This document shows, in pieces, positions 27,312-35,698 of a stretch of 64,000 bases of DNA. The notes under the pieces are model-generated. The model ran no database searches, was not told the origin of the DNA, and was given only the letters and a program-made list of their open reading frames with translations. Every line of letters starts with the position of its first letter. Positions within the stretch are counted from its first letter, which is position 1. The DNA is taken from contig NZ_JACOQD010000002.1 of NCBI RefSeq assembly GCF_014297365.1, forward strand, positions 124,001 through 188,000. The letters run 5' to 3'. The position numbers were made by a program, and so were the translations under genes. Source of the stretch: Winogradskyella echinorum (GTDB lineage: Bacteria; Bacteroidota; Bacteroidia; Flavobacteriales; Flavobacteriaceae).

Positions 27312-27692
27312 TTATATTGAAAGAGTATTTAGTGAAATCCTTTCTAATGTGAATATGTTATCTGCTTCTGAAATATTTGAGCGAACAATAGCTTTATAAT
27401 GTCCTTGTGAATTAGCTTGCAAAATGCCGGTAAAATATCTATTTACATATTCAAATATTAAACTTAGCTGTATTTTGTTTACAGTAATATTATATTCTTC
27501 ATAAAAAACAATCCATTCAGCTAGACTTTGACTTTTCCAATCCTCTACTCTTCTTCTTGTTGGACCATTCCCTATATTATGCATTACTTGCCAAAACAAC
27601 TCATAATTTATTGCAGCAGCATGAAAGGATTTCATTTCATGTATTCTTTCCATCAACTCATCTTCACTTCTAGCTATTATTCTAAATTCCAT
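27312..27692 (-). CDS. Small unknown protein, last gene of a putative defence operon
   Basis: 126 residues, no signal or membrane segment, predicted alpha/beta with many aromatic residues (EWIVFYEEYNITVNK, IFEYVNRYF). I do not recognise the family. It lies ten bases downstream of the PD-(D/E)XK-like gene and shares its strand, so it is very likely cotranscribed. An effector, a regulator or a substrate adaptor would all fit. Its stop overlaps one copy of the TATTTTACATAATAT repeat, which marks the edge of the cassette. Confidence 0.55.
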   Translation of the reverse strand: MEFRIIARSEDELMERIHEMKSFHAAAINYELFWQVMHNIGNGPTRRRVEDWKSQSLAEWIVFYEEYNITVNKIQLSLIFEYVNRYFTGILQANSQGHYKAIVRSNISEADNIFTLERISLNTLSI

Positions 27693-27702
27693 TTACATAT
27701 TG

Positions 27703-28734
27703 TTAAAGTTCATTTATTTCCTTTTCAATTAATTTGTATTTATCCTTAACATCTTCACCCATATAAAAATCAAGTAAATCTTTCTTATCTAAAATACCAT
27801 CATTCAAAAATTTAGTTAGATATTCTTGATTAAAATTCATCAGTAGGATACTCTTTTCTAATTGTTTAAGGATTGTTTTATTATTTTCAATATTGCCTTC
27901 TACTAGTCTTTTAATATTGGTAATCTCGTTAATATCTTTGATTATGCGATTAACAATCATTGATAATAAATTTTTATCCAATTCTATATTTTTTGCATTT
28001 ATCGCAATATCTCTTGCTAACATATAAGCAATTGCTAAGTTTGAGTAGTCTCCTCTCTGTGAATCTATTATCGCAATAAAACCAATAGAATGAATATAGC
28101 CTACATTTTCAAAAACTTTCAAAATACTATTATCAACTAGAGAAATATCAAAAACAATAATACTAACTTTTGATCTTCTATTTGCATCGGATTCAATCAG
28201 TTGACTCCAAGCTGTATCTGTTTTTCTTGTGAAAATATCCTTTTTTTCAATTTCTCCTAACCGGATACTTTTATCAAACTTACACTCTATAGTAATTCTT
28301 AATTCTGAATCTCCATTTAATCTGCAAATAATATCACCTGTTTTGTTTCTTGCAAGGTTACCTGTTTCATTTCCTGTTAGTTGAGCAACATCTTTAATTT
28401 TCTTTTCTTTAAAATAATTATTTAAGTATTCAGCAATATCATCTTCTGCCAATGAACCCTTAATTGTTGTTTTATAAAAAAGTTCCTTTTTCATATCAAA
28501 AATCATTTTCAAACTTTCTAATTCAGTGCCAAGTTCATTGCTAGTCTTAGATAGAAACGCAGAGATTCTATCTTCCATTAGAGCTAATACTCCAATATAC
28601 AAAGCTCTTATTAGCTTATCTTCTCTTTCATCCATTGATAATTTATCAAAGTAATTAAAAACAATACTATTGTTAATTTCAAAATCCTTGACTTCTACTC
28701 TATTTAACTTTTGATTTAATTTTATAATTGCCAT
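27703..28734 (-). CDS. PD-(D/E)XK nuclease-like protein
   Basis: 343 residues. A central block shows the restriction-endonuclease fold in the expected order: an early acidic residue in KGSLAEDDIAEYL (E97), Asp in KTGDII (D134), the ExK pair in TIECKF (E150 and K152) and a Gln helix in WSQLIESD (Q178). The last 120 residues are helical with a long charged stretch. The set of motifs supports metal-dependent DNA or RNA cleavage. It sits 11 bases downstream of a zinc-hook ATPase, a common partnership in anti-phage systems. The first 90 residues have no recognised domain. Confidence 0.7.
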   Translation of the reverse strand: MAIIKLNQKLNRVEVKDFEINNSIVFNYFDKLSMDEREDKLIRALYIGVLALMEDRISAFLSKTSNELGTELESLKMIFDMKKELFYKTTIKGSLAEDDIAEYLNNYFKEKKIKDVAQLTGNETGNLARNKTGDIICRLNGDSELRITIECKFDKSIRLGEIEKKDIFTRKTDTAWSQLIESDANRRSKVSIIVFDISLVDNSILKVFENVGYIHSIGFIAIIDSQRGDYSNLAIAYMLARDIAINAKNIELDKNLLSMIVNRIIKDINEITNIKRLVEGNIENNKTILKQLEKSILLMNFNQEYLTKFLNDGILDKKDLLDFYMGEDVKDKYKLIEKEINEL

Positions 28735-28745
28735 TTAATCTTTGT

Positions 28746-31211
28746 TTATACAGTTTTTAGGCCCTTTACACGTTTAAAATGAATTTCATCAAAGTAGCCT
28801 ATAATTTGCAATGTGAATTTACAGTATTCTCGTAATTCTGAATCAGAAATATAATCAATAGCTTCCAATTTATGGAGACTTCCATGTGATTCAGTATCAG
28901 CAATCTTTTTTAAATGCATCAATCGTTTTTCTACTCCCTTTTTATCAATATCGCCGATTTTTATGCTATCATCAACATTGTGAAGTTCATTTATAGCTTT
29001 TCCAATCAAATAATTTAAACCAGGTAGTCTGTCTCCACCTTCATCTTTAACTATAGCGAGTTTAAAAGCTAAAAATGTTTCTAAAACAATTCTAATATAA
29101 TTTGGTATAAACTTCTTTGCATGTTCATATTCTAAAGTATCATTTTTTTCTTTGAATTTTATTATTTCATCAAGTTTTTGGAGATAAGTATTTGTGAAAT
29201 TTTTAAGACCGTTAGGGACTTTAGCAATAGCATTTTTATAAGGAGCAATGAAGTATTCATTTACATTCTTTTCTAACAAACCATTTGCTTTAAGAATATT
29301 ACTTATATATTTCAAAAAAGTTATGTTATGACTTAATAAAAACAATTGTTTTGGTATTTTACTTTCTGATAAATCATTAAAAAAGAAAAATGTATCTATC
29401 AAATTTGCAGTTTGAAAAAGTCTGTTTTCATCTAAACTAGATATTGGATCATCTATAACAATAATACAATTTTCATAATTTTCAGCTCCACCTTCAAGTT
29501 GCTCAACCCTTATTTTACTCAAAAAGAATGAAAATGCTAATGCTGTTTTTTCTCCATCGCTTAGAGAATATTTTAAAGAGCTTTTTTTAATTCCAGATTT
29601 ATAAGAAATAGAGATATTATCTGTAGTTTTATCTTTAACTTTTTTAATTGCAAAATCTGTAATTCCTAAATACTCTAAATACAAATTAACATATTTAGTT
29701 TCTGCATCTAATTTTGAGATTTCTTTATCTCTATCTGTTTCTAAAAGATTAATTTCTATATCTACCTTTTTTTGCAAGCTGATAACCTTATTTGAAATAA
29801 GAGAATTTGTTTTTTTAGAATCTGAAAGAATACAATTTGTGTCTAAATTATACTCAATAGTAGCAAAATCTTTTATTTTTAATTTAATTTCATCTGTAAT
29901 CTTTCTTTCTAATAATTCTTCAAGTCTTTTATTTTCTTTGATGATAGCATTATCAATTTCAACTTTTATTGCTTTTAATGATTCATTATAATTTTCAAAA
30001 GTTGCTTGTATTGAGTCATCAATTTTTAAATTTGAGTTATAAGAGGTCTTTTTATCCGTTAACAATTTAGTCAAACTAACAAAGGCTTTGTTAATAGTCT
30101 CTTTATCAAAAAGTTTTTCTACTAAAGGTTTTAAATCATAAGCTTTTAATAAGGCATCAATGTCTTTCTTTGAATCAATATTTTCTTTAACATTTAGCAT
30201 TTGTGATTTCAAAAGCTGTTCGGTTTCCCTAATATACTTTAATAATTCAACTAAACCCTTACTGAAATAAGCTTCATATTCATTAATGATATTGTCGATA
30301 TTTTCGGTAAGATTGGATTCACAAAGAGGACAAATAGATTCATCATTCTTAGATATTTTCAACAATTGTTTTCCAGAATAGAGCCAACTAGAAACATCTA
30401 CATTTGTGTTTTGGGTTTTAAGAATTTGCTTTTTTAAATAATTAATTCGCTCTTCTGTCTTTTCCTTTGCTGTTTGATTTATTTCATTTTCTATGTTTAT
30501 TTTGATTTTCTCAAAATCAATATCTAAAAATTTAAATTCTTCAATTTTTGATTTAATATTTTCAAGACCTTCAGATATTTTTTCTGTAGTCTGAGAGTTT
30601 TCAAAATCAAGATATAATTTTCTTAATTCTTCTTTTACAGTTTCAAAGTCGTTTAATGAGGTATCCGAGTTTTTAGGCTTTTGAGTTAGACGTTTACCCG
30701 TTATTTTATCATTAAATTCATCTTGACAGACTTTCCAAATTGAATCTAAACATCTATTAAGATCACTATTCCAAGTGATAAATTGATTTTTTCGTATTCT
30801 TAGAGTCTTTAATCGATCATCAATACTTTCAATTTTATCATTTGTCAAATTAGCTTCAGAACCAAAAGAATCTAGATTAGACTTTGTGCCATCATATATG
30901 TGATCTGTAATGAATTTAGAATTAAAGACATAAAGATTCAATACGGAATCTTTAATGTTTCTTTGAGTAATACTATTAGATTCTGTTTTAATAGATAGAT
31001 TAGTATTATCCGTTATATATTCATTAATCAAAGAATCTTTATTCAAACAATATTTAGAAGTAAGAAAAAAAAGATTGCTTAAGGTAGTTTTACCAGAACC
31101 GTTATATCCATAAAAAATATTTGCTCTGTTAAAATCTTTAAGACTAACATCATCCCATACAAAATCTTCAAAACAACCAAATGATTTTATTTTATCAATC
31201 CTATTAATCAT
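28746..31211 (-). CDS. Zinc-hook ABC/AAA_13-type ATPase (RloC/PrrC-like architecture)
   Basis: 821 residues. Walker A is GYNGSGKTT (35-43). Long coiled-coil arms lie at about 130-290 and 320-510, meeting at the zinc-hook pair CPLC (C294, C297). The ABC signature is SLSDGEK (549-555), Walker B is IIVIDDP (583-589) with SSLDE, and the switch His is in LLSHN (H628). A further 190-residue C-terminal domain carries R707xxxE711 and H744. The arms and hook are Rad50-like, but no nuclease subunit SbcD/Mre11 is adjacent, and RloC anticodon nucleases have the same layout. The start ATG shares one base with the stop of the WYL-like gene (TAATG). Confidence 0.8.
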   Translation of the reverse strand: MINRIDKIKSFGCFEDFVWDDVSLKDFNRANIFYGYNGSGKTTLSNLFFLTSKYCLNKDSLINEYITDNTNLSIKTESNSITQRNIKDSVLNLYVFNSKFITDHIYDGTKSNLDSFGSEANLTNDKIESIDDRLKTLRIRKNQFITWNSDLNRCLDSIWKVCQDEFNDKITGKRLTQKPKNSDTSLNDFETVKEELRKLYLDFENSQTTEKISEGLENIKSKIEEFKFLDIDFEKIKINIENEINQTAKEKTEERINYLKKQILKTQNTNVDVSSWLYSGKQLLKISKNDESICPLCESNLTENIDNIINEYEAYFSKGLVELLKYIRETEQLLKSQMLNVKENIDSKKDIDALLKAYDLKPLVEKLFDKETINKAFVSLTKLLTDKKTSYNSNLKIDDSIQATFENYNESLKAIKVEIDNAIIKENKRLEELLERKITDEIKLKIKDFATIEYNLDTNCILSDSKKTNSLISNKVISLQKKVDIEINLLETDRDKEISKLDAETKYVNLYLEYLGITDFAIKKVKDKTTDNISISYKSGIKKSSLKYSLSDGEKTALAFSFFLSKIRVEQLEGGAENYENCIIVIDDPISSLDENRLFQTANLIDTFFFFNDLSESKIPKQLFLLSHNITFLKYISNILKANGLLEKNVNEYFIAPYKNAIAKVPNGLKNFTNTYLQKLDEIIKFKEKNDTLEYEHAKKFIPNYIRIVLETFLAFKLAIVKDEGGDRLPGLNYLIGKAINELHNVDDSIKIGDIDKKGVEKRLMHLKKIADTESHGSLHKLEAIDYISDSELREYCKFTLQIIGYFDEIHFKRVKGLKTV

Positions 31212-31504
31212 TATAATTCAGCATATATTTCTATCATTCTACTATCTCCTCTAGTATATTTTGGCCTCGTGCCTTCAAAATTTTCATCTAATATTTTTAA
31301 GTTCATCATTTTATCAACAGTAAATAATCCCCAATCAGGTACATTATTTCTCTCACTAGTGCCATCGATTTGAAATGCTGCTAGATTATCATTGCCTTTA
31401 GCAGATACCCCAAATGTATGTGGCTCTACAATACGATGATGGTCTTTGTAAGAAAACTCTAAAAGATTTTTGTTTTCGATTGCTTCAATAATTAATTCAT
31501 CCAT
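31211..31504 (-). CDS. Stand-alone WYL-domain-like protein
   Basis: 97 residues from the ATG at 31504 (MDELIIEAIENKNLLEFSYKDHHRIVEPHTFGVS). The in-frame ATG at 31546 adds 14 hydrophobic residues and is not preferred. The pattern AI-x(4)-LLEFSYKDHHRIVEPH...AFQIDG resembles the WYL ligand-sensing fold, though the exact W-Y-L triad is not kept. It lacks the usual N-terminal helix-turn-helix, so it should act as a sensor subunit rather than a DNA binder. WYL proteins frequently regulate anti-phage systems. It is the first gene of the operon with the ATPase and nuclease. Confidence 0.6.
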   Translation of the reverse strand: MDELIIEAIENKNLLEFSYKDHHRIVEPHTFGVSAKGNDNLAAFQIDGTSERNNVPDWGLFTVDKMMNLKILDENFEGTRPKYTRGDSRMIEIYAEL

Positions 31505-31585
31505 AATGTGTTTTTTAAATTTAATTAATAAGATAAGTGTTGTCAATTAGTATTATAAATGTAAATACTAGGAATTTATTTAAAC

Positions 31586-31599
31586 TACGGAAAACCGTA
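31586..31599. promoter_or_regulatory. Dyad operator candidate upstream of the defence operon
   Basis: TACGG-AAAA-CCGTA is a perfect inverted repeat with a four-base spacer, 82-95 bases before the ATG at 31504. Its size and place fit a repressor or activator site; the protein is unknown. Confidence 0.4.
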
Positions 31600-31762
31600 A
31601 CTATTAATTAATTAAGGGAGAGCTTAAATATAATAAAATTTGTAAGAATTAAAATGAGAAAAGCCGTAAACAAAGCAAAGTGTTTTTACATGAATTTTAA
31701 TTTCATAAGCATTCCGTTTATTATCTGTCTTCTCTCATAATAAATGTGTTTAAAAAATTTAA

Positions 31763-32983
31763 TCAATTTATCTTTATGTAATAATAAACAGTCATATTCT
31801 TAGGTCGAGTTTCAGTACTAATTCTTGGTGTGCCAAAACCAGCATCAAACTTGCCAGCAGAATTCGTTGCTCCTTTTTGATTTGGTCTTTGATCAGGTTG
31901 GTTTGGTAAATCTCTGCTACCTGTCATAACTAAAGTATTCTGTTCAAAATGCCTGTGTCCTTGAAAAGCATCTTTTTGAACTACACCAGCTGATGTATTA
32001 TCAGGGTTTTTTTGTTCTGATTTTACTTTTCCTACACCATCAAAAGCAACATTATAATCGTTTACATTTCTTAAAAATAGACCTCTTAAATCTGGTACTG
32101 AACCTGAAAATTCACCATATTTAGAAGAACGGACATTACGCCCATCACATGGAACCCAGATTGCTTTAGACATATTTTCGGTAGTTTTAAATCTATTTAC
32201 TTCTAAAAACGTCTCATACTTAAATGTAGAACTTATAATTGTTCCAATAGGCAAGCTTTTACTACCACCAATGTATTCGTCTCCAAAGTTAATTGCTCCA
32301 AAAGACAATTCATTAAAATTAATTCCAATTTGGGATGGTTTTTCCTTGTTTATAATTTTCAAATATTGGGTAACACTTCTCCCATTTTTAATTACTAAAC
32401 CTTCTTTTAATAAAAATCCGCCAATCGGTTCACAATTAACTAAAGTTGCAGTATTTGATAAAGTAACTTTCTCTTGTCCGACAGTATTGCTGAAATTAAG
32501 GTTTACAGCAAATACATCCTCTAAATCACCTGTAACTTCATAGTAAACTCCATTTTGTTTTGGGCAAGAATTTAAACAAGCTTCATAAGCCTCAAGTTGA
32601 TTATCCGAGAAAACATCTGTAACAATTTCTTTAAAGACTTGTTCTGAAATACTTTGATCTTTCTCTATTATTTTTTCGAGATTTCGCATTTTATTTCTTT
32701 CATAATCACCATTGCTATCTGAGGAACCTCCAAAAATTCCATAATTTGTAAAAGCTTCTCCTGCAGAAGAAAGACTAAACGATATACTTGTATTATCGGT
32801 TTTTTTTTGTAGGAATTTATAATATTCATAAAGTTCAATTCTTAAATCCAAAAGTTGGGTTTCTGTATATTTATTTTTCAATGATTTGTCGAGAGCGTCT
32901 GAACAATCACATTGTTTATTTTGTGAATAGGAAAAAGTTATTGCGATACAAAAAATTACAGTTAGAGTGTTTAATCTTTTCAT
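31763..32983 (-). CDS. Secreted protein with phage tail-collar-like C-terminal domain
   Basis: 406 residues. A signal peptide (about 1-20, ending FSYSQ) precedes a CDC motif and a charged helical stretch (about 30-110), then a beta region. The last 130 residues are of the tail-collar type: AIWVPCDGRNV, GSVPDLRGLFLRN, QKDAFQGHRHF and TETRPKNMTVYYYIKIN. This motif order (W-x-CDG, PDLRG-FLR, D-H-H, RP-N-YYIKI) is typical of phage tail fibres. Here it sits behind a host export signal, so it acts outside the cytoplasm, perhaps as a binding or trimerisation module. It is not cotranscribed with phage genes; none lie nearby. Confidence 0.75.
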   Translation of the reverse strand: MKRLNTLTVIFCIAITFSYSQNKQCDCSDALDKSLKNKYTETQLLDLRIELYEYYKFLQKKTDNTSISFSLSSAGEAFTNYGIFGGSSDSNGDYERNKMRNLEKIIEKDQSISEQVFKEIVTDVFSDNQLEAYEACLNSCPKQNGVYYEVTGDLEDVFAVNLNFSNTVGQEKVTLSNTATLVNCEPIGGFLLKEGLVIKNGRSVTQYLKIINKEKPSQIGINFNELSFGAINFGDEYIGGSKSLPIGTIISSTFKYETFLEVNRFKTTENMSKAIWVPCDGRNVRSSKYGEFSGSVPDLRGLFLRNVNDYNVAFDGVGKVKSEQKNPDNTSAGVVQKDAFQGHRHFEQNTLVMTGSRDLPNQPDQRPNQKGATNSAGKFDAGFGTPRISTETRPKNMTVYYYIKIN

Positions 32984-33092
32984 TTTATATGTTTTATTGG
33001 TTAGTAAAATTCAAAAAATTTTAAAAAATGAGTCATTATTTATAATTATCAACTCGCTATATAATATTATGGCATTATTCAAAACCAAAACA

Positions 33093-33108
33093 TACCCAAT
33101 AGTGGGTA
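33093..33108. promoter_or_regulatory. Dyad operator candidate upstream of the tail-collar-like gene
   Basis: TACCCA-ATAG-TGGGTA is a perfect six-base inverted repeat with a four-base spacer, 110-125 bases before the ATG at 32983. It has the same spacer length as the dyad at 31586-31599, but different arms. Confidence 0.45.
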
Positions 33109-33206
33109 AATTTGATAATTAAAAAAAAGTTATTAATTTTAAATAAGGGATATTAATCACTAAGGGTCAAGTGATTGTATAAATATATAGAAAATATTTT
33201 AATTTA

Positions 33207-33545
33207 ATCCATTCCACACACATTTTCCACCACTCCTCTGCCCTTTCAGAAAAAGAGTGTTCCATTAACTGAGTAAAGAAGTTTATAGATTAAATTTTTC
33301 TACAATAAGAATACTAACATGAGCTTTTAACCAAATCGAGTTTGCGAGATTCATGAACTCATTAATTTAAAATAGAAATCTTGTGAATAAAGCCCATGTT
33401 GTACATAACGCAAGTACATTATAGGACATTTATAACAATTAGCGTAATAGCGCTTTTGGGCGTTATTTGATATAATCATAGTTCTAGTGACACGCAGTGT
33501 CCTATAACGTTAATGATTATGTACAAGCTAATTGTGGGTTTGAAA
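33207..33545. repeat. Dispersed hairpin-forming repeat, copy A1
   Basis: Opens with CCATTCCACACAC and continues through GCTTTTAACCAAATCGAG, then GCCCATGTTGTACATAACG (33393 onward) and ends CTAATTGTGGGTTTG. The outer arms TTGTACATAA and TTATGTACAA and the inner arms TATAGGACA (33420) and TGTCCTATA (33498) make a nested dyad of about 140 bases. Copies A2 (38088) and A3 (62041) share long stretches with it. Confidence 0.8.
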
Positions 33546-33633
33546 ATAAAATATTAAAATAACTTTAAAAATAATTGCGTGCCCAAATCCAAGGTTCACT
33601 AATTCCGATTTATTAGAAAACTAATTACCTTTT

Positions 33634-33792
33634 TTAGATTAAATTATCGTGCATATCATTTATAGCTTCAATAACCGTGTTACCATAGCCTTTTGTTATT
33701 TCAAATTTTTTATGGTCAACCAATGATACGCAAAAGGATTCATTAAGTTTATTCACTTTTATGTGTTTTAATTGATGTGCATTTATTTCCAT
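33634..33792 (-). CDS. Small HicB-like protein, 52 residues
   Basis: ATG at 33792, stop at 33634 (MEINAHQLKHIKVNKLNESFCVSLVD...). The C-terminal part FEITKGYGNTVIEAINDMHDNL recalls the G-x-G-x-T-x(2)-EA-x(2)-DM-N end of HicB antitoxin folds. No HicA toxin lies next to it, so a toxin-antitoxin role is not supported here; it could be an orphan regulator. It is 90 bases downstream of the HtrA-like gene on the same strand. Confidence 0.5.
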   Translation of the reverse strand: MEINAHQLKHIKVNKLNESFCVSLVDHKKFEITKGYGNTVIEAINDMHDNLI

Positions 33793-33882
33793 TATATAAA
33801 TGATTTAGATTAGTATTGGTGTAGTGTAAAAGTTTGTTAACAACGTCATATCAAAGGGTTAAATACTACTAGTTAGCTAAGG

Positions 33883-34932
33883 TTAATTTTTGAAGTTAAT
33901 CTTGACTTCCTCCTGTTTTCCACCTCTCCAAATCATCAGTGTAAACGAATTCTGATTATAGATGTTTGATTTATTAAGTATGTCGCTACCCAATTTTTCA
34001 AAGTTTGCTTTAGTTAATGGAAATCCATTTACAGATAGTATTATATCTCCTCCAACGATTAAAGATTCTCCATTGATATTAATAGTTTCAAATCCACCTC
34101 TTATTCCTGCGAAGTCTGCTGGTGAAAATTTTACCACAGATTCAACCAATATACCTCCATCTATAGGTACATTTAAAATCCAAGCTAATTTTTTATCCAA
34201 AATAAAGCCACTTATTCCTGTCCATCTTCTATTTCCATCTATAACTAATTTCTTAGCTAAATTTGAGGTTGCTGCAAAACCTAAGCCTTGAAAACCTCCG
34301 GATTCAGTGATAATATAGCTTGAAATACCAATGATTTCCCCTTGTAAATTAAACATTGGTCCACCAGAATTTCCTTGATTTATGGACGCATCTGTTTGAA
34401 AATATTCATTGATAATAAATTCTGAAGTTCTCGCTTTTTGTGTTCGTTTTCCACTAATATACCCTACAGATAATGAGTGTTCTATACCATAAGGTGCTCC
34501 AAGAACCATAATTTTATCTCCTACGGAAACAGTATCTGAATTGCCTATTTTTGCTGTTTTGTACTCCTTTGGCATCCAAGACAACTTCAATAATGCTAAA
34601 TCTGCAACAGGTGCTGACTTAATAACTTTAGCAAGTATTTCTTCTCCATTTAGAAACTTAACAGTGATTGTCTCAGCATCATTTACAACATGTGCAGCGG
34701 TTAATATTTCCCCTTTATCAGAAATTATGACACCTGAACCTATACTCTCATCACTAATAAATTGATGTTGATCATTAAGTACCTTGTATTCTGTTATAAT
34801 CGTAACTACAGATTTGTTTACTTGCTTGTAAAGCGATGCTATTTCTTGAGCATTACTTATAGCTATTGAGCAAAAAAAGGCCATGTAACATGTTAACTTT
34901 TTAATTGCTATAGTTTCTTTAATTTTATTCAT
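33883..34932 (-). CDS. HtrA/DegP-like S1C serine protease with PDZ domain
   Basis: 349 residues. A signal peptide of about 28 residues is followed by a trypsin-like domain with the triad H81 (LTAAHVV), D111 (ADLALL) and S189 (GNSGGP). One PDZ domain is at about 245-335 (GGILVESVVKFSPADFAGIRGG...LSVNGFPLT). With a single PDZ it resembles DegS-type or simple periplasmic HtrA proteases. It would degrade or sense damaged envelope proteins. It begins 12 bases after the outer-membrane barrel gene and probably shares a transcript with it, divergent from the LytS/LytTR pair. Confidence 0.9.
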   Translation of the reverse strand: MNKIKETIAIKKLTCYMAFFCSIAISNAQEIASLYKQVNKSVVTIITEYKVLNDQHQFISDESIGSGVIISDKGEILTAAHVVNDAETITVKFLNGEEILAKVIKSAPVADLALLKLSWMPKEYKTAKIGNSDTVSVGDKIMVLGAPYGIEHSLSVGYISGKRTQKARTSEFIINEYFQTDASINQGNSGGPMFNLQGEIIGISSYIITESGGFQGLGFAATSNLAKKLVIDGNRRWTGISGFILDKKLAWILNVPIDGGILVESVVKFSPADFAGIRGGFETININGESLIVGGDIILSVNGFPLTKANFEKLGSDILNKSNIYNQNSFTLMIWRGGKQEEVKINFKN

Positions 34933-34944
34933 GATATTTTTAGT

Positions 34945-35643
34945 TTAAAATTTATAGGCTAGCGATAGCCCTAAATTGAATGTAGAAATTTTAGGTTTAT
35001 AATTTGAAGTTGTAACCGCATTGTCAACAGTGGTATCAACATCAGAAATTGTGACAAAACCACCACTAAAAGTGAACGTTGGCATTAGACAAAAGTTTTT
35101 TCCTAAATTGCGTTTAAGTCCAATACCAAATTCATACCCTAAGCCTATTCCTGTTTCACTTGAACCATTAATTTCTGTATAAGTGTTTTCATTAGTAGCT
35201 ATAATTGAAAATTGTGGACAGGAAACTAACATAGGACCAAATCCTATACGTGGAAATAGGCTAAATTTTTTGCTAATACTTACTTTATATGCAATGCCTC
35301 CCAAAAGGGAATAGATTTGCCAAGAATTAGAATTACCAATAAAAACTGTACCTTGATTATTTGTTTCTAAACCGTTAGTTAATGCGTTAATATTGGTGTT
35401 GAAATTTTGATAACGGAAAGTAAATGTAAAAGTTATATGCTTGCTTAGAATATAGCCTCCATACACATCTAGCTTAGTTCCACTTTCAGCAAATCCAGCG
35501 TTGGATTTATTGATATCATTAGCAGTAAAATCTCCCAATGGAAAACTTTTACCATAGGAAATTCCTAAATAATACTTGCTTTCTTGCGCAATAGTAAAAG
35601 TTGTAATTAGTAAAAAGCTAACCAGAATAGTGTGTGTTTTCAT
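34945..35643 (-). CDS. Outer-membrane beta-barrel protein
   Basis: 232 residues. A signal peptide (1-19, ending TIAQ) is followed by alternating hydrophobic strands with aromatic girdles (YYLGISYGKSFPLGDF, FTFTFRYQNFN, LGGIAYKVSI) and a final strand ending SLAYKF, whose terminal Phe is the usual barrel-assembly signal. The porin-like OmpX/OmpW type is likely; no ligand is known. It is between a DUF2147 gene and the HtrA-like gene, consistent with an envelope-stress operon under the divergent LytTR system (inference). Confidence 0.8.
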   Translation of the reverse strand: MKTHTILVSFLLITTFTIAQESKYYLGISYGKSFPLGDFTANDINKSNAGFAESGTKLDVYGGYILSKHITFTFTFRYQNFNTNINALTNGLETNNQGTVFIGNSNSWQIYSLLGGIAYKVSISKKFSLFPRIGFGPMLVSCPQFSIIATNENTYTEINGSSETGIGLGYEFGIGLKRNLGKNFCLMPTFTFSGGFVTISDVDTTVDNAVTTSNYKPKISTFNLGLSLAYKF

Positions 35644-35698
35644 TCTAATTTAATTTGAAAAATTCTTTAAGTCAAACTTAAATCTGTAGCGCTTTTTA

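Larger units (their letters stand above)
32984..33633. other. Long non-coding gap with operator-like dyad and hairpin repeat
   Basis: 650 bases without a gene. It contains the dyad at 33093-33108, an AATCACT/AGTGATT stem near 33156-33178 and the large repeat at 33207-33545. The remainder is AT-rich and featureless. Confidence 0.6.

Noticed and set aside
28746..31211. Calling the 821-residue ATPase SbcC/Rad50
   Set aside because: The hook and ABC motifs fit, but no SbcD/Mre11 is adjacent and the extra C-terminal domain after the core is not part of Rad50. The defence-like context is a better match.
33207..33545. Reading the hairpin repeats as integron attC sites
   Set aside because: No integron integrase is present, the cassettes face both ways, and the conserved seven-base R/R' core sites are not recognisable.
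33634..33792. Complete HicAB toxin-antitoxin pair
   Set aside because: No HicA-type ORF was found on either side; only an HicB-like C-terminus is present.
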